DNA from: JAWLFI01 sp041685645
GTDB lineage: Bacteria > Bacteroidota > Bacteroidia > Chitinophagales > Saprospiraceae
Direction: 5' to 3'
DNA length: 17,062 nucleotides
Assembly (NCBI GenBank): GCA_041685645.1
Contig: JAWLFI010000035.1
Span: forward strand, 1 to 17,062
The notes under the pieces were generated by a model that had not been told where the DNA came from, did not search any database, and saw nothing but the letters and a program-made list of their open reading frames with translations. How positions within the stretch are numbered: the stretch's first letter is position 1; every line of letters begins with the position of its first letter. The position numbers and the translations under genes were made by a program. This document shows, piece by piece, positions 1 through 6,834 of the stretch.

Positions 1-313
1 GAAAAAGCCCGTCGGTTTTGTACTCGGCAGCAAGTTGAAGTTCCAGGTCTATCCCTTTTTCCCGGGCTGCTGTGCACAATTCCCGAAAAACAGAACGCAG
101 GTGGTCGGATGAGTTGGGGAAATAGTCTTCGTTGATATGAGGAGTAATTGTAACTTTTTCCCAGCCCATTTCGACGTACTGTTCCAGCATTTTCATGCTT
201 GAAGCCATGTCCGGAGACCCATCGTCTACGTCGGGTAAGAGGTGATTGTGCATGTCCGACCGGAGGAAAGCGAGGGACTCTTTCGGGGCGTATTTTTTAT
301 TGAAGAGGTTCAA
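1..313 (-). CDS. CpsB/CapC-type tyrosine-protein phosphatase (PHP domain), N-terminal part, cut by the window edge
   Basis: Only the first 104 or so codons are present; the gene continues past base 1. The translation begins MNLFNKKYAPKESLAF and then gives RSDMHNHLLPDVDDGS, followed by a helix (MASSMKMLEQYVEMGW) and VTITPHINEDYF. The HxH pair, the DDG and the TPH motif are metal-binding hallmarks of the PHP-fold manganese-dependent phosphotyrosine phosphatases (CpsB, CapC, YwqE). These remove phosphate from the BY-kinase that controls capsule polymerisation and export. The short basic leader before the PHP domain is typical of Bacteroidota members. I chose TTG at 313-311 as start; a second TTG at 355-353 directly follows the cysN stop codon in the same frame and would add 14 residues. 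No ATG precedes the catalytic motif. The last visible gene of the operon, it links the sugar and sulfate genes upstream to regulation of export. Family call is firm, start codon uncertain. Confidence 0.85.
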   Translation of the reverse strand, partial: MNLFNKKYAPKESLAFLRSDMHNHLLPDVDDGSPDMASSMKMLEQYVEMGWEKVTITPHINEDYFPNSSDHLRSVFRELCTAAREKGIDLELQLAAEYKTDGLF

Positions 314-355
314 GATCTTACTGATAATAATATTTTGATCGATACTGAAATGCAA

Positions 356-1615
356 TTATATAATCATACCCGCAGCTACCGTTTCATTGGTGTTTTCATC
401 AATAAGAATGAGACTCCCCGTAAGTCTGTTTTGTCTATAGGAATCGATAAAGAGGGGCTTTGTCGTTCGAATTTGAATCCGGGCAATATCATTCATTTGG
501 ATGCTAGTGTTTTCCATGTCTCTATGCAGCGTATTGATATTCATGCGGTATTGGATATTTTTCACGATACATCGCACATCGTCTTGTGTGGAGTGCATGA
601 CCGCATATTTCCCTCGCGGCTGAAGGGGTGTCTTAGAAAACCAGCACACCATGAGGTCCAGGTCCTGCGTTACTTCCGGCTGGTTTTGTGGTCGAACAAT
701 CATATCTCCTCTTCCTAAGTCTAAATCGTCCTCCAGGAGAAGGGAGACAGACATGGGTGGAAAAGCTTCCTCGATTTCTCCTTCGTAAGTATGGATTTTT
801 TGAATCGTCGTTGTGAAGCCCGATGGTAAAAGAAGCACTTCATCCCCCTTTCTAAAAACCCCTCCCGCGACTCTGCCTGCATACCCTCTGAAGTCGTGAT
901 ATTCATCTGTATTTGGGCGGATGACGTGCTGCACCGGAAATCGCGCATCAATAAAGTTGAAGTCGCTGCCGATGTGAACATTCTCCAAATAATAAATCAG
1001 TGTCGGCCCTTCGTACCAGGGCATTTTTTGCGATCGGCCCACCACATTATCACCCCGAAGGGCAGAAATAGGTATAAAGTGGATATCCCGGACATCGAGT
1101 TTGGATGCAAAGCCTTCAAACTCCTCTTTAATTTGGAGATACACTTCCTCCTTAAAGTCCACTAGATCCATTTTGTTGACACAAACGACGATATGAGGAA
1201 TTTGCAGAAGAGAGGCAATAATGGCATGTCGGCGCGTTTGCTCAACGACACCATTGCGCCCATCAATGAGTATTAGCGCGACATTGGCCGTTGAAGCTCC
1301 GGTCACCATATTCCGCGTATATTGAATATGGCCTGGAGTATCGGCGATAATAAATTTGCGCTTTGGCGTTGAGAAGTATCTATACGCTACGTCAATAGTG
1401 ATGCCCTGTTCTCTTTCTGATTTCAAGCCATCTGTGAGCAGGGCCAGGTTCACCTCTTTTTCCCCGCGTCTTTCACTTGTCATTTTCACCTGATCGTATT
1501 GATCTTGAAAGATGGCTTTACTGTCGTACAATAGGCGACCAATGAGAGTCGACTTCCCGTCATCTACGCTTCCCGCAGTCGTAAATCGAAGTAACTCTGT
1601 TTTTATTTCTTCCAT
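356..1615 (-). CDS. cysN: Sulfate adenylyltransferase subunit 1 (ATP sulfurylase GTPase subunit)
   Basis: GTPase partner of CysD; together they make adenosine 5'-phosphosulfate (APS) from sulfate and ATP, with GTP hydrolysis driving the reaction. The 419-residue product has all translation-factor GTPase motifs: the P-loop GSVDDGKST (residues about 15-23), the switch region REQGITIDVAYRYF, DTPGH (about 92-96) and NKMD (about 147-150). Two beta-barrel domains follow, with VQHVIRPNTDEYHDFRGYAG typical of CysN. It is shorter than the E. coli protein (475 residues), as I recall many Bacteroidota CysN to be, and has no fused APS kinase, which fits the separate cysC upstream. The start overlaps the end of the flippase gene by 13 nt, so the two are translationally close. 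It is separated from cysD by that flippase, which is unusual because cysD and cysN are normally adjacent. Confidence 0.95.
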   Translation of the reverse strand: MEEIKTELLRFTTAGSVDDGKSTLIGRLLYDSKAIFQDQYDQVKMTSERRGEKEVNLALLTDGLKSEREQGITIDVAYRYFSTPKRKFIIADTPGHIQYTRNMVTGASTANVALILIDGRNGVVEQTRRHAIIASLLQIPHIVVCVNKMDLVDFKEEVYLQIKEEFEGFASKLDVRDIHFIPISALRGDNVVGRSQKMPWYEGPTLIYYLENVHIGSDFNFIDARFPVQHVIRPNTDEYHDFRGYAGRVAGGVFRKGDEVLLLPSGFTTTIQKIHTYEGEIEEAFPPMSVSLLLEDDLDLGRGDMIVRPQNQPEVTQDLDLMVCWFSKTPLQPRGKYAVMHSTQDDVRCIVKNIQYRMNINTLHRDMENTSIQMNDIARIQIRTTKPLFIDSYRQNRLTGSLILIDENTNETVAAGMII

Positions 1616-3135
1616 AAAGATGTGATTCTATAATATAACTTTTCCGATAAAAAATCTTTTAAGATTTGACCGGCCATATTAACACCCAATAGATGGGTAA
1701 CTCCGAGATATACAAAGATGGCAAAAATCGATAGACTGCATAAATGAATCAGGTAAATGATACTTCGTTGAACTTCAGTGGTGGCGGAGATGACAAAGTG
1801 ATTTGTGATCTGAAAAAAAGCCATGTAATCCAGGCTCGCAATAAGAATAGTAAACAACAGCGTGGCTAGTGCAATCGGGGCATAATTCTTTAAGTGTTGG
1901 GCCATGGATAATCCCAGGACCTGCTTCACCCACCATACGGAGGGTAAATATCCCAATAGAATTCCAATGGATACTCCAATGGCGACACCGAGGATCCCAT
2001 AAAAAGCACCGATAACTATACCTAGAATGGTAAATATGCTCGTCACTATCGTATTGTAAAAATGTACCCGGGTTTTATTAAGTACGATAAAAATATTGGG
2101 AATGAGTGCAGCAATAGAAAAGACGATACCTCCTAAACTCATGACGCGCATTAGTGGGATCATCGGTTTCCACTCCGGACCAAAAATTCCAAAAACAAAA
2201 TAGGGAGCCAGGACAAACAACAGACTCATTAGTGGAAAGGTAATGAAGGCCGTCGTTCGATTGACTTTGAGAAAAGTATCAATAATTCTTTTCTTATCCG
2301 ATTGTATTTTGGCAAAAGAGGACATCATTACCCGATTGATCGCCTGAGAGATATTATTTACCGGGAGATTTAAGATATTGTAGGATCGGGTATAAATCCC
2401 CGTATCGAAAGTGCCAAACCAACGCCCAACAATCATCACATCAATATTTCTCACGAATAAGCGAATAGAACTCGACCCCAAAAGAGGCATGGTAAAGCCC
2501 GTAATAGCCGGAACAAGTGAGCGGTCAAAATGCCATCGCGGCCACCAGCGGTTATAATAGAATGTAGCCAGGGTAAAAAAGAGTTTAAACAGTCCTATTC
2601 GCGCCACTAAAGCCCAGACAGATTGTGTTTCCACAGCCCAAAATATGGCGATGACACAACTCAATACCATGCTAATAAACCGCGCCTTAAAAAGATCCTT
2701 TAAATTTAAGTCGCGATTGAGCATAGCTCGCTGTACATAGGAAAAGGATTCAATGATAAAAAAAATACTCATTAAAGCCAGAATGTCTGTCACTTGGGGT
2801 TCTCTGTAAAACGCTCCGACAGCTGGTGCAACCATATACATGAGAAGGGCAATAGCGGCTCCGAGAGCGAGATTGAGCCAAAAGCAAGTGGAGAGAATTG
2901 AGTTGTTGATTTCCGGGCGTTGAATAACAAAGGCCGGAATACCAAATACGACCAAAATGTTGGCAAAGTTGAAAAAAACATTGGTCATCCCAATGATTCC
3001 AAATTCCTCCGGGCCTAAAATTCTCATCAGGAGTACCATGGTGATTTGCATGGTAAGCATATTGACCATTTGGTCAATCACCCCCCAACGGAGACCCTTT
3101 ACCGTCTTACTTTTAAAGTTTGATGCCTGTGCCAA
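1603..3135 (-). CDS. Wzx-type polysaccharide flippase (MOP superfamily, WzxC-like)
   Basis: A 510-residue, very hydrophobic protein with roughly 12 to 14 predicted membrane helices. It opens with KTVKGLRWGVIDQMVNMLTM and LLMRILGPEEFGIIGM, the helix-1 and G-P-x-x-F-G-I pattern of the MOP/PST exporters. It has the basic inter-helix loops of the WzxC group, such as RAMLNRDLNLKDLFKAR and FVRNIDVMIVGRWFG. Such proteins move lipid-linked oligosaccharide repeat units across the inner membrane. The only start upstream of helix 1 is TTG at 3135-3133, directly after the cysD stop codon (TAA then TTG) and in the same frame as cysD. The next ATG (residue 23) would remove part of helix 1. Placed between cysD and cysN, it is probably co-expressed with sulfate activation, suggesting that the exported glycan is sulfated. 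The family is clear; the exact substrate cannot be read from sequence. Confidence 0.88.
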   Translation of the reverse strand: MAQASNFKSKTVKGLRWGVIDQMVNMLTMQITMVLLMRILGPEEFGIIGMTNVFFNFANILVVFGIPAFVIQRPEINNSILSTCFWLNLALGAAIALLMYMVAPAVGAFYREPQVTDILALMSIFFIIESFSYVQRAMLNRDLNLKDLFKARFISMVLSCVIAIFWAVETQSVWALVARIGLFKLFFTLATFYYNRWWPRWHFDRSLVPAITGFTMPLLGSSSIRLFVRNIDVMIVGRWFGTFDTGIYTRSYNILNLPVNNISQAINRVMMSSFAKIQSDKKRIIDTFLKVNRTTAFITFPLMSLLFVLAPYFVFGIFGPEWKPMIPLMRVMSLGGIVFSIAALIPNIFIVLNKTRVHFYNTIVTSIFTILGIVIGAFYGILGVAIGVSIGILLGYLPSVWWVKQVLGLSMAQHLKNYAPIALATLLFTILIASLDYMAFFQITNHFVISATTEVQRSIIYLIHLCSLSIFAIFVYLGVTHLLGVNMAGQILKDFLSEKLYYRITSLWKK

Positions 3136-4038
3136 TTAGAAGTATCCCAGTTTTTTGCGATCTTCCATTGCTGTCTCTGAACGCTTATCATCTGAGCGCC
3201 CCCCCCGCTCTGTGATACGGGTAGTAGCTATTTCCTCAATAATATCTTCGATCTTTTCTGCCTTCGATTCGATGACGCCCGTGCAGGTCATATCTCCGAT
3301 GGTTCGACAGCGAACCTGTTTGCGGACCACTGTCTCTTCAGGGCGTTTCTTTATAATGTTAGTATCTGCCAATAAGGTGTTATTGCGTTCAAAAACATCA
3401 CGCTGGTGCGCAAAGTAAAGCGATGGCAACTCGACTTCTTCTTCTGCCAGATATTGCCAGACATCCAGTTCCGTCCAGTTAGAAATCGGAAATACTCTGA
3501 AGTGCTCACCCCAATTTTTTCGACCATTGAATAGATTCCACAATTCCGGACGTTGTTTTTTAGGATCCCATTGTCCAAAATCATCCCGGTGCGAAAAAAA
3601 CCGCTCTTTTGCTCTTGCTTTCTCTTCATCGCGACGACCGCCACCTAAAGCGGCATCGAAGCCTCCTTCTTCTAATGTCTCTAGAAGTACCTGGGTTTGC
3701 AAATAATTTCGACTGGCATCGTATCCCGTTTCTTCCTGAACTTTACCTTCATCAATGGCCTCCTGTACACTTCCGACGATCAACCGCACGCCCAGTCGAT
3801 CGACTAACTTATCCCTGAAAGCTATAGTTTCCGGAAAATTATGCCCCGTATCAACGTGCAAAAGAGGAAAGGGAATTCGAGCCGGATGAAATGCCTTTGC
3901 CGCCAAATGCGTCAATAAAATAGAGTCCTTTCCGCCGGAAAACAAAATAACGGGATTTTCAAACTGCGCCGCTACTTCTCTCATTACAAAAATGGATTCC
4001 GACTCGAGTTCTCTGAGATGGCTTAACTGATAATTCAT
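3136..4038 (-). CDS. cysD: Sulfate adenylyltransferase subunit 2
   Basis: Catalytic subunit of ATP sulfurylase, a member of the PP-loop ATP pyrophosphatase family, forming APS from sulfate and ATP with CysN. The 300-residue length matches the usual size of about 302. Motifs seen: NPVILFSGGKDS (PP-loop, about residues 28-39), LLHVDTGHNFPET, GGGRRDEEKARAKERFFS, FPISNWTELDVWQYL, and the C-terminal VRCRTIGDMTCTG. The last residues (RGGRSDDKRSETAMEDRKKLGYF) are typical of CysD tails. It starts with ATG 79 bases downstream of cysC. Its stop codon is directly followed by the TTG start of the flippase, so the two reading frames are separated by a single TAA. A run of eight G on the coding strand (3199-3206) lies in the C-terminal part and is a possible slippage site. 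No APS or PAPS reductase is adjacent. Confidence 0.96.
   Translation of the reverse strand: MNYQLSHLRELESESIFVMREVAAQFENPVILFSGGKDSILLTHLAAKAFHPARIPFPLLHVDTGHNFPETIAFRDKLVDRLGVRLIVGSVQEAIDEGKVQEETGYDASRNYLQTQVLLETLEEGGFDAALGGGRRDEEKARAKERFFSHRDDFGQWDPKKQRPELWNLFNGRKNWGEHFRVFPISNWTELDVWQYLAEEEVELPSLYFAHQRDVFERNNTLLADTNIIKKRPEETVVRKQVRCRTIGDMTCTGVIESKAEKIEDIIEEIATTRITERGGRSDDKRSETAMEDRKKLGYF
3199..3206 (-). repeat. G8 homopolymer inside cysD coding sequence
   Basis: Eight consecutive C on the plus strand (G on the coding strand) encode the Arg-Gly-Gly part of the CysD tail. It is the longest G/C run I saw in the window; others are a C7 at 15820-15826 in the YfhO gene and several runs of six. 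A one-base change here would alter or extend about the last 25 residues of CysD and could disturb translation into the flippase that starts right after it. Confidence 0.7.
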
Positions 4039-4080
4039 AGTTGAAATTCTTCTGTCTAATGTTCTTCAATATGCGAAAAC

Positions 4081-4103
4081 AAGCCCATTCAAAGGTCGGG
4101 CTT
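4081..4103 (-). terminator. Weak hairpin followed by a short T run between cysC and cysD
   Basis: In the 79-base gap between cysC and cysD the minus strand reads AAGCCC, an 11-base spacer, GGGCTT, then GTTTTCG. The 6-bp stem with a short T run resembles a weak intrinsic terminator or a partial attenuator. The loop is long and the T run brief, so strong termination is unlikely, and the gene order argues for read-through. Confidence 0.25.
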
Positions 4104-4117
4104 TAATGGACTCGACT

Positions 4118-4714
4118 TCAAGAAAGATGCACCTTTTTCTGAATAAATTGCAACACCTTGTCCCGGCTTTCCGACAAGGACTCCTTTCCGGTGTGTATCG
4201 TCAGATCCGGCTGTTGCGGCGCCTCATATGGAGCACTAATCCCCGTAAAGTTTTTGATTTCTCCAGCACGGGCCTTTTGATACAAACCCTTAACATCTCT
4301 CTCTTCACACAACTCCAAAGGAGCATTCACGAAAATCTCGTAAAAGTGTTCCGCCCCAACAATATCCCGAGCCATTGATCTAATCGCCCGGCTGGGACTA
4401 ATAAAACTCGCCAATACGATTAGATTTGTTTCGCAGAAGAGCTTAGCAACTTCCGCAATTCTTCGCACGTTTTCTCTTCGGTCGTTCTCTGTAAATCCCA
4501 GATTATTGCCAATGCCTGTTCGGATGTTGTCTCCATCTAACATTTTAGGCCAGAGTCTCTGTTCAAACAATGCATGTTCTACTGCTTGAGCCACCGTGGA
4601 CTTGCCTGAGCCGGATAAGCCCGTGAACCAAAACACCGCGGATTGGTACCCCCAGACCTCTTGCCTCTGCTGCCAGGAAACTAAGCCTTCTTCATTTGGA
4701 TGTAGGTTTTCCAT
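4118..4714 (-). CDS. cysC: Adenylylsulfate (APS) kinase
   Basis: Phosphorylates APS at the 3' position to give PAPS, the sulfate donor for sulfotransferases and the substrate of PAPS reductase. The product shows the P-loop WFTGLSGSGKST (about residues 29-40 from the ATG), LDGDNIRTGIGNNLGF (the conserved DGDN/R segment), ENVRRIAEVAKLF, LASFISPSRAIRSMAR and EIFVNAPLELCEERDVKGLYQKAR with NFTGISAPYE. All are characteristic of stand-alone APS kinases, and the length (198 residues) is normal. The reading frame could begin at TTG 4726, but I prefer ATG 4714 because GGAAAG lies at 4724-4719, four bases upstream, as a ribosome-binding site. The first codons overlap a 58-codon reading frame in another phase (4692-4868). 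Together with cysD and cysN it completes sulfate activation to PAPS. Confidence 0.95.
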   Translation of the reverse strand: MENLHPNEEGLVSWQQRQEVWGYQSAVFWFTGLSGSGKSTVAQAVEHALFEQRLWPKMLDGDNIRTGIGNNLGFTENDRRENVRRIAEVAKLFCETNLIVLASFISPSRAIRSMARDIVGAEHFYEIFVNAPLELCEERDVKGLYQKARAGEIKNFTGISAPYEAPQQPDLTIHTGKESLSESRDKVLQFIQKKVHLS

Positions 4715-4868
4715 TGATCTTTCCAAAGTTTTTTAATGCCCTTTCGAATATGTCTTCCGGGAGCCATTTGTCATAATCGCTAGTGGAAGTAATACAGTGC
4801 AAATTTTGAAGCCACCTCAATACTTCCAAATACTTCCAATGGCTAAATGCAAATGTAATACTTCTCAT
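4692..4868 (-). CDS. Possible small protein (58 residues), unknown function
   Basis: An ATG-initiated reading frame of 58 codons ends in TGA inside the first codons of cysC (23-nt overlap with the ATG start of cysC). The product begins MRSITFAFSHWKYLEVLRWL and contains TSDYDKWLPEDIFERALKNF. It has a protein-like mix of aromatic, acidic and basic residues and two likely helices, with no signal peptide or cysteine motif. An in-frame TGA lies four codons upstream of the ATG, so it is not the simple tail of a longer intact gene, though it could be the remnant of one. Overlapping the next start is typical of translationally coupled operon genes. I recognise no family. It may be a genuine small gene, the remains of a deleted gene at the junction between the sugar and sulfate modules, or chance. 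Confidence 0.35.
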   Translation of the reverse strand: MRSITFAFSHWKYLEVLRWLQNLHCITSTSDYDKWLPEDIFERALKNFGKINGKPTSK

Positions 4869-4980
4869 AATGAAATATCAAATCGCCATTGTATCTAAAT
4901 TGCCAACGATGCACCAACTCATCCCTTTGAGTCAACTCTGGAGATATGACTCATTGTCAAATTCCTACTCATCACTTGCA

Positions 4981-5946
4981 TCACTGAAAGGGATGAGGAC
5001 TTAGTGGCAAAACGGCAAAAGGATGATACTCTCCTTTTAAGCCCACGGGCGTCTGGTTGCGAATGTCGTGTACCAACTGGATCGCCGATTTGGCCTCTGA
5101 AATTCGAAAGCCATTTCCCTTGAGTATTTCCTCATAAGATCGAGTGTGAAGTTCTGTAAATCCGCCGCTAAACTCAAATTCTTCAGGTCCAATCGTCAAT
5201 GAGCGAAAGGTGCGTTGACCTTTCTCCACAACTTCTTGCGGTAAAGTTTCTCCATTAATGCTCAGAAACCATCGCACCCGAGCGTTCTCCAATTCTAAGT
5301 ACCCCGCTGCCCTGTCGTGGGTATGAATGTGAACCACATTTTCCTGAACAGGTCCAAAAATCCACTGTAGCATGTCATAAAAATGTACGCCAATATTCGT
5401 AGCAATGCCTCCAGATTTAGCATCTTGCCCCTTCCAGCTGGAATAGTACCAATTTCCTCTACTGGTTATATACGTCAGGTCTATATCCGTTTTGGTTTTC
5501 TGACTCTGTTGTTCCATACGCGTCTTTAGCTCTTGAACAGCGGGGTGAAGTCGCAATTGAAGGATGTTGAATATCTTTTGACCGGTTTCTTTTTCCATCT
5601 CTTCCAGAGCTTCGACATTCCATGGATTCATAACAATCGGCTTTTCACAGATTACATCTGCTCCTTGACGAAGACCAAAGCGAATATGTGCATCGTGCAG
5701 ATAATTCGGCGAGCAGACGGACAGGTAGTTCAATCCCTGACCGCTGCGTTTCAGTTTGTCCACATGTCGGTCAAATCGCTCAAATTCCGTAAAGAAGTCT
5801 GCTTCCGGAAAATAACTATCAATTACTCCTACCGAGTCAAAGGGATCCAAAGCGGCCAGTAGATGATTCCCAGTATCCCGAATCGCTTTCATATGTCTGG
5901 GCGCCACGTATCCCGCTGCTCCTATCAATCCAAACCTTTTTGTCAT
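4981..5946 (-). CDS. wlbA: WlbA-type UDP-sugar 3-dehydrogenase (Gfo/Idh/MocA oxidoreductase)
   Basis: NAD-dependent oxidoreductase of the Gfo/Idh/MocA fold. It closely resembles WlbA/WbpB, which oxidises C3 of UDP-N-acetylglucosaminuronate on the way to UDP-2,3-diacetamido-2,3-dideoxy-uronic acids. Seen: the N-terminal Rossmann start KRFGLIGAAGYVAPRHMKAI, ALDPFDSVGVIDSYFPEADF, the SVCSPNYLHDAHI strand, the family EKP lysine motif in ADVICEKPIVMNPWNV, and GGIATNIGVHFYDML with the catalytic-region histidine. The frame is open to 6006, but ATG at 5946 puts the protein start right before the Rossmann motif and 10 bases after the rmlA stop; the earlier frame would overlap rmlA by 50 bases. Length from there is 321 residues. 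The UDP-N-acetylhexosamine 6-dehydrogenase of the same operon could supply the substrate. The aminotransferase and acetyltransferase that usually follow are absent here. Confidence 0.88.
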   Translation of the reverse strand: MTKRFGLIGAAGYVAPRHMKAIRDTGNHLLAALDPFDSVGVIDSYFPEADFFTEFERFDRHVDKLKRSGQGLNYLSVCSPNYLHDAHIRFGLRQGADVICEKPIVMNPWNVEALEEMEKETGQKIFNILQLRLHPAVQELKTRMEQQSQKTKTDIDLTYITSRGNWYYSSWKGQDAKSGGIATNIGVHFYDMLQWIFGPVQENVVHIHTHDRAAGYLELENARVRWFLSINGETLPQEVVEKGQRTFRSLTIGPEEFEFSGGFTELHTRSYEEILKGNGFRISEAKSAIQLVHDIRNQTPVGLKGEYHPFAVLPLSPHPFQ

Positions 5947-5956
5947 ATCATGAATT

Positions 5957-6832
5957 TTATTTCTTGTCAATGGAGATAATTTGCAATAGATATTTCCCGT
6001 AGCCACTCTTTTTTAATGGTTCCGCCAATGCCTTGAGTTGTTTAGCATCAATGAATCCTTTTCGAAAGGCCACTTCTTCAATACAGCCCACCTTTAAGCT
6101 TTGTCGCTTTTCAATCACACGGACAAACTCTGAGGCATCATTAAGACTCTCAAAAGTACCCGTATCTAACCATGCCGTTCCCCTTTGCATCACCCCCACT
6201 TTTAATCGGCCGCGTTTGAGGTATTCTTTATTCACATCGGTGATTTCGTATTCTCCGCGTTCAGAGGGCTCTATTTGTTCGGCAATTTCAATCACTTGAT
6301 TATCGTAAAAATACAAGCCCGGAACTGCATAATTGGATTTCGGGTGTCTGGGCTTCTCTTCCAGCGAAAGCACCCGGTGATTATCATCAAATTCAACTAC
6401 ACCGTAGCGCTGAGGGTCTTGCACGCGATAGGCAAATACCCGGGCTCCATCCTTAATTTTTGCATTTTCTTCCATCAAACTCGATAACCCTGCACCATAA
6501 AAGATATTATCTCCTAAAATGAGGGCAACCGAATCCCGACCTATAAAGCTCTTTCCAATGGTAAAGGCTTGAGCGAGTCCTTTGGGCTCTGGCTGGATAG
6601 CGTAACTAAAGGAACAACCGAGCTGACTTCCGTCACCCAATAAGTTTTCGAATGCAGGCTGATCAAATGCCGTCGTGATAATCAAAATTTCCCGAATGCC
6701 CGCCAACATCAATAGTGACAAGGGGTAGTAAATCATTGGTTTATCGTAAATCGGCATTAATTGCTTGGACACCGCTTTTGTCAGTGGGTACAAACGCGTT
6801 CCCGACCCTCCCGCTAGAATAATTCCCTTCAT
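5957..6832 (-). CDS. rmlA: Glucose-1-phosphate thymidylyltransferase
   Basis: Makes dTDP-glucose from glucose 1-phosphate and dTTP. The 291-residue product carries the nucleotidyltransferase signature MKGIILAGGSGTRLYPLT (residues 1-18), followed by KQLMPIYDKPMIYYPLS, the metal-binding LILGDNIFYG (about 105-114), VVEFDD, EEKPRHPKSNYAVPGLYFYD and RGTAWLDTGTFESL, all diagnostic of RmlA/RfbA. Length is typical (about 290). It starts two bases after the rmlB stop codon, so the pair is co-translated. Its product is the substrate of RmlB. rmlC and rmlD, needed for dTDP-rhamnose, are not in the window, so the final dTDP-sugar is unknown. Confidence 0.97.
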   Translation of the reverse strand: MKGIILAGGSGTRLYPLTKAVSKQLMPIYDKPMIYYPLSLLMLAGIREILIITTAFDQPAFENLLGDGSQLGCSFSYAIQPEPKGLAQAFTIGKSFIGRDSVALILGDNIFYGAGLSSLMEENAKIKDGARVFAYRVQDPQRYGVVEFDDNHRVLSLEEKPRHPKSNYAVPGLYFYDNQVIEIAEQIEPSERGEYEITDVNKEYLKRGRLKVGVMQRGTAWLDTGTFESLNDASEFVRVIEKRQSLKVGCIEEVAFRKGFIDAKQLKALAEPLKKSGYGKYLLQIISIDKK

Positions 6833-6834
6833 TT

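Noticed and set aside
242..718. 158-codon plus-strand reading frame
   Set aside because: It lies antisense to cysN and the phosphatase, both of which have clear family motifs; its product shows no family motif.
4819..4838. Two tandem copies of AATACTTCCA
   Set aside because: Only two copies of ten bases, inside the possible small gene; too short to call a repeat array or CRISPR-like structure.
4869..4980. Further coding sequence or regulatory site between the small frame and the WlbA-type gene
   Set aside because: No open frame of useful length, hairpin or promoter-like pattern was convincing in this stretch.
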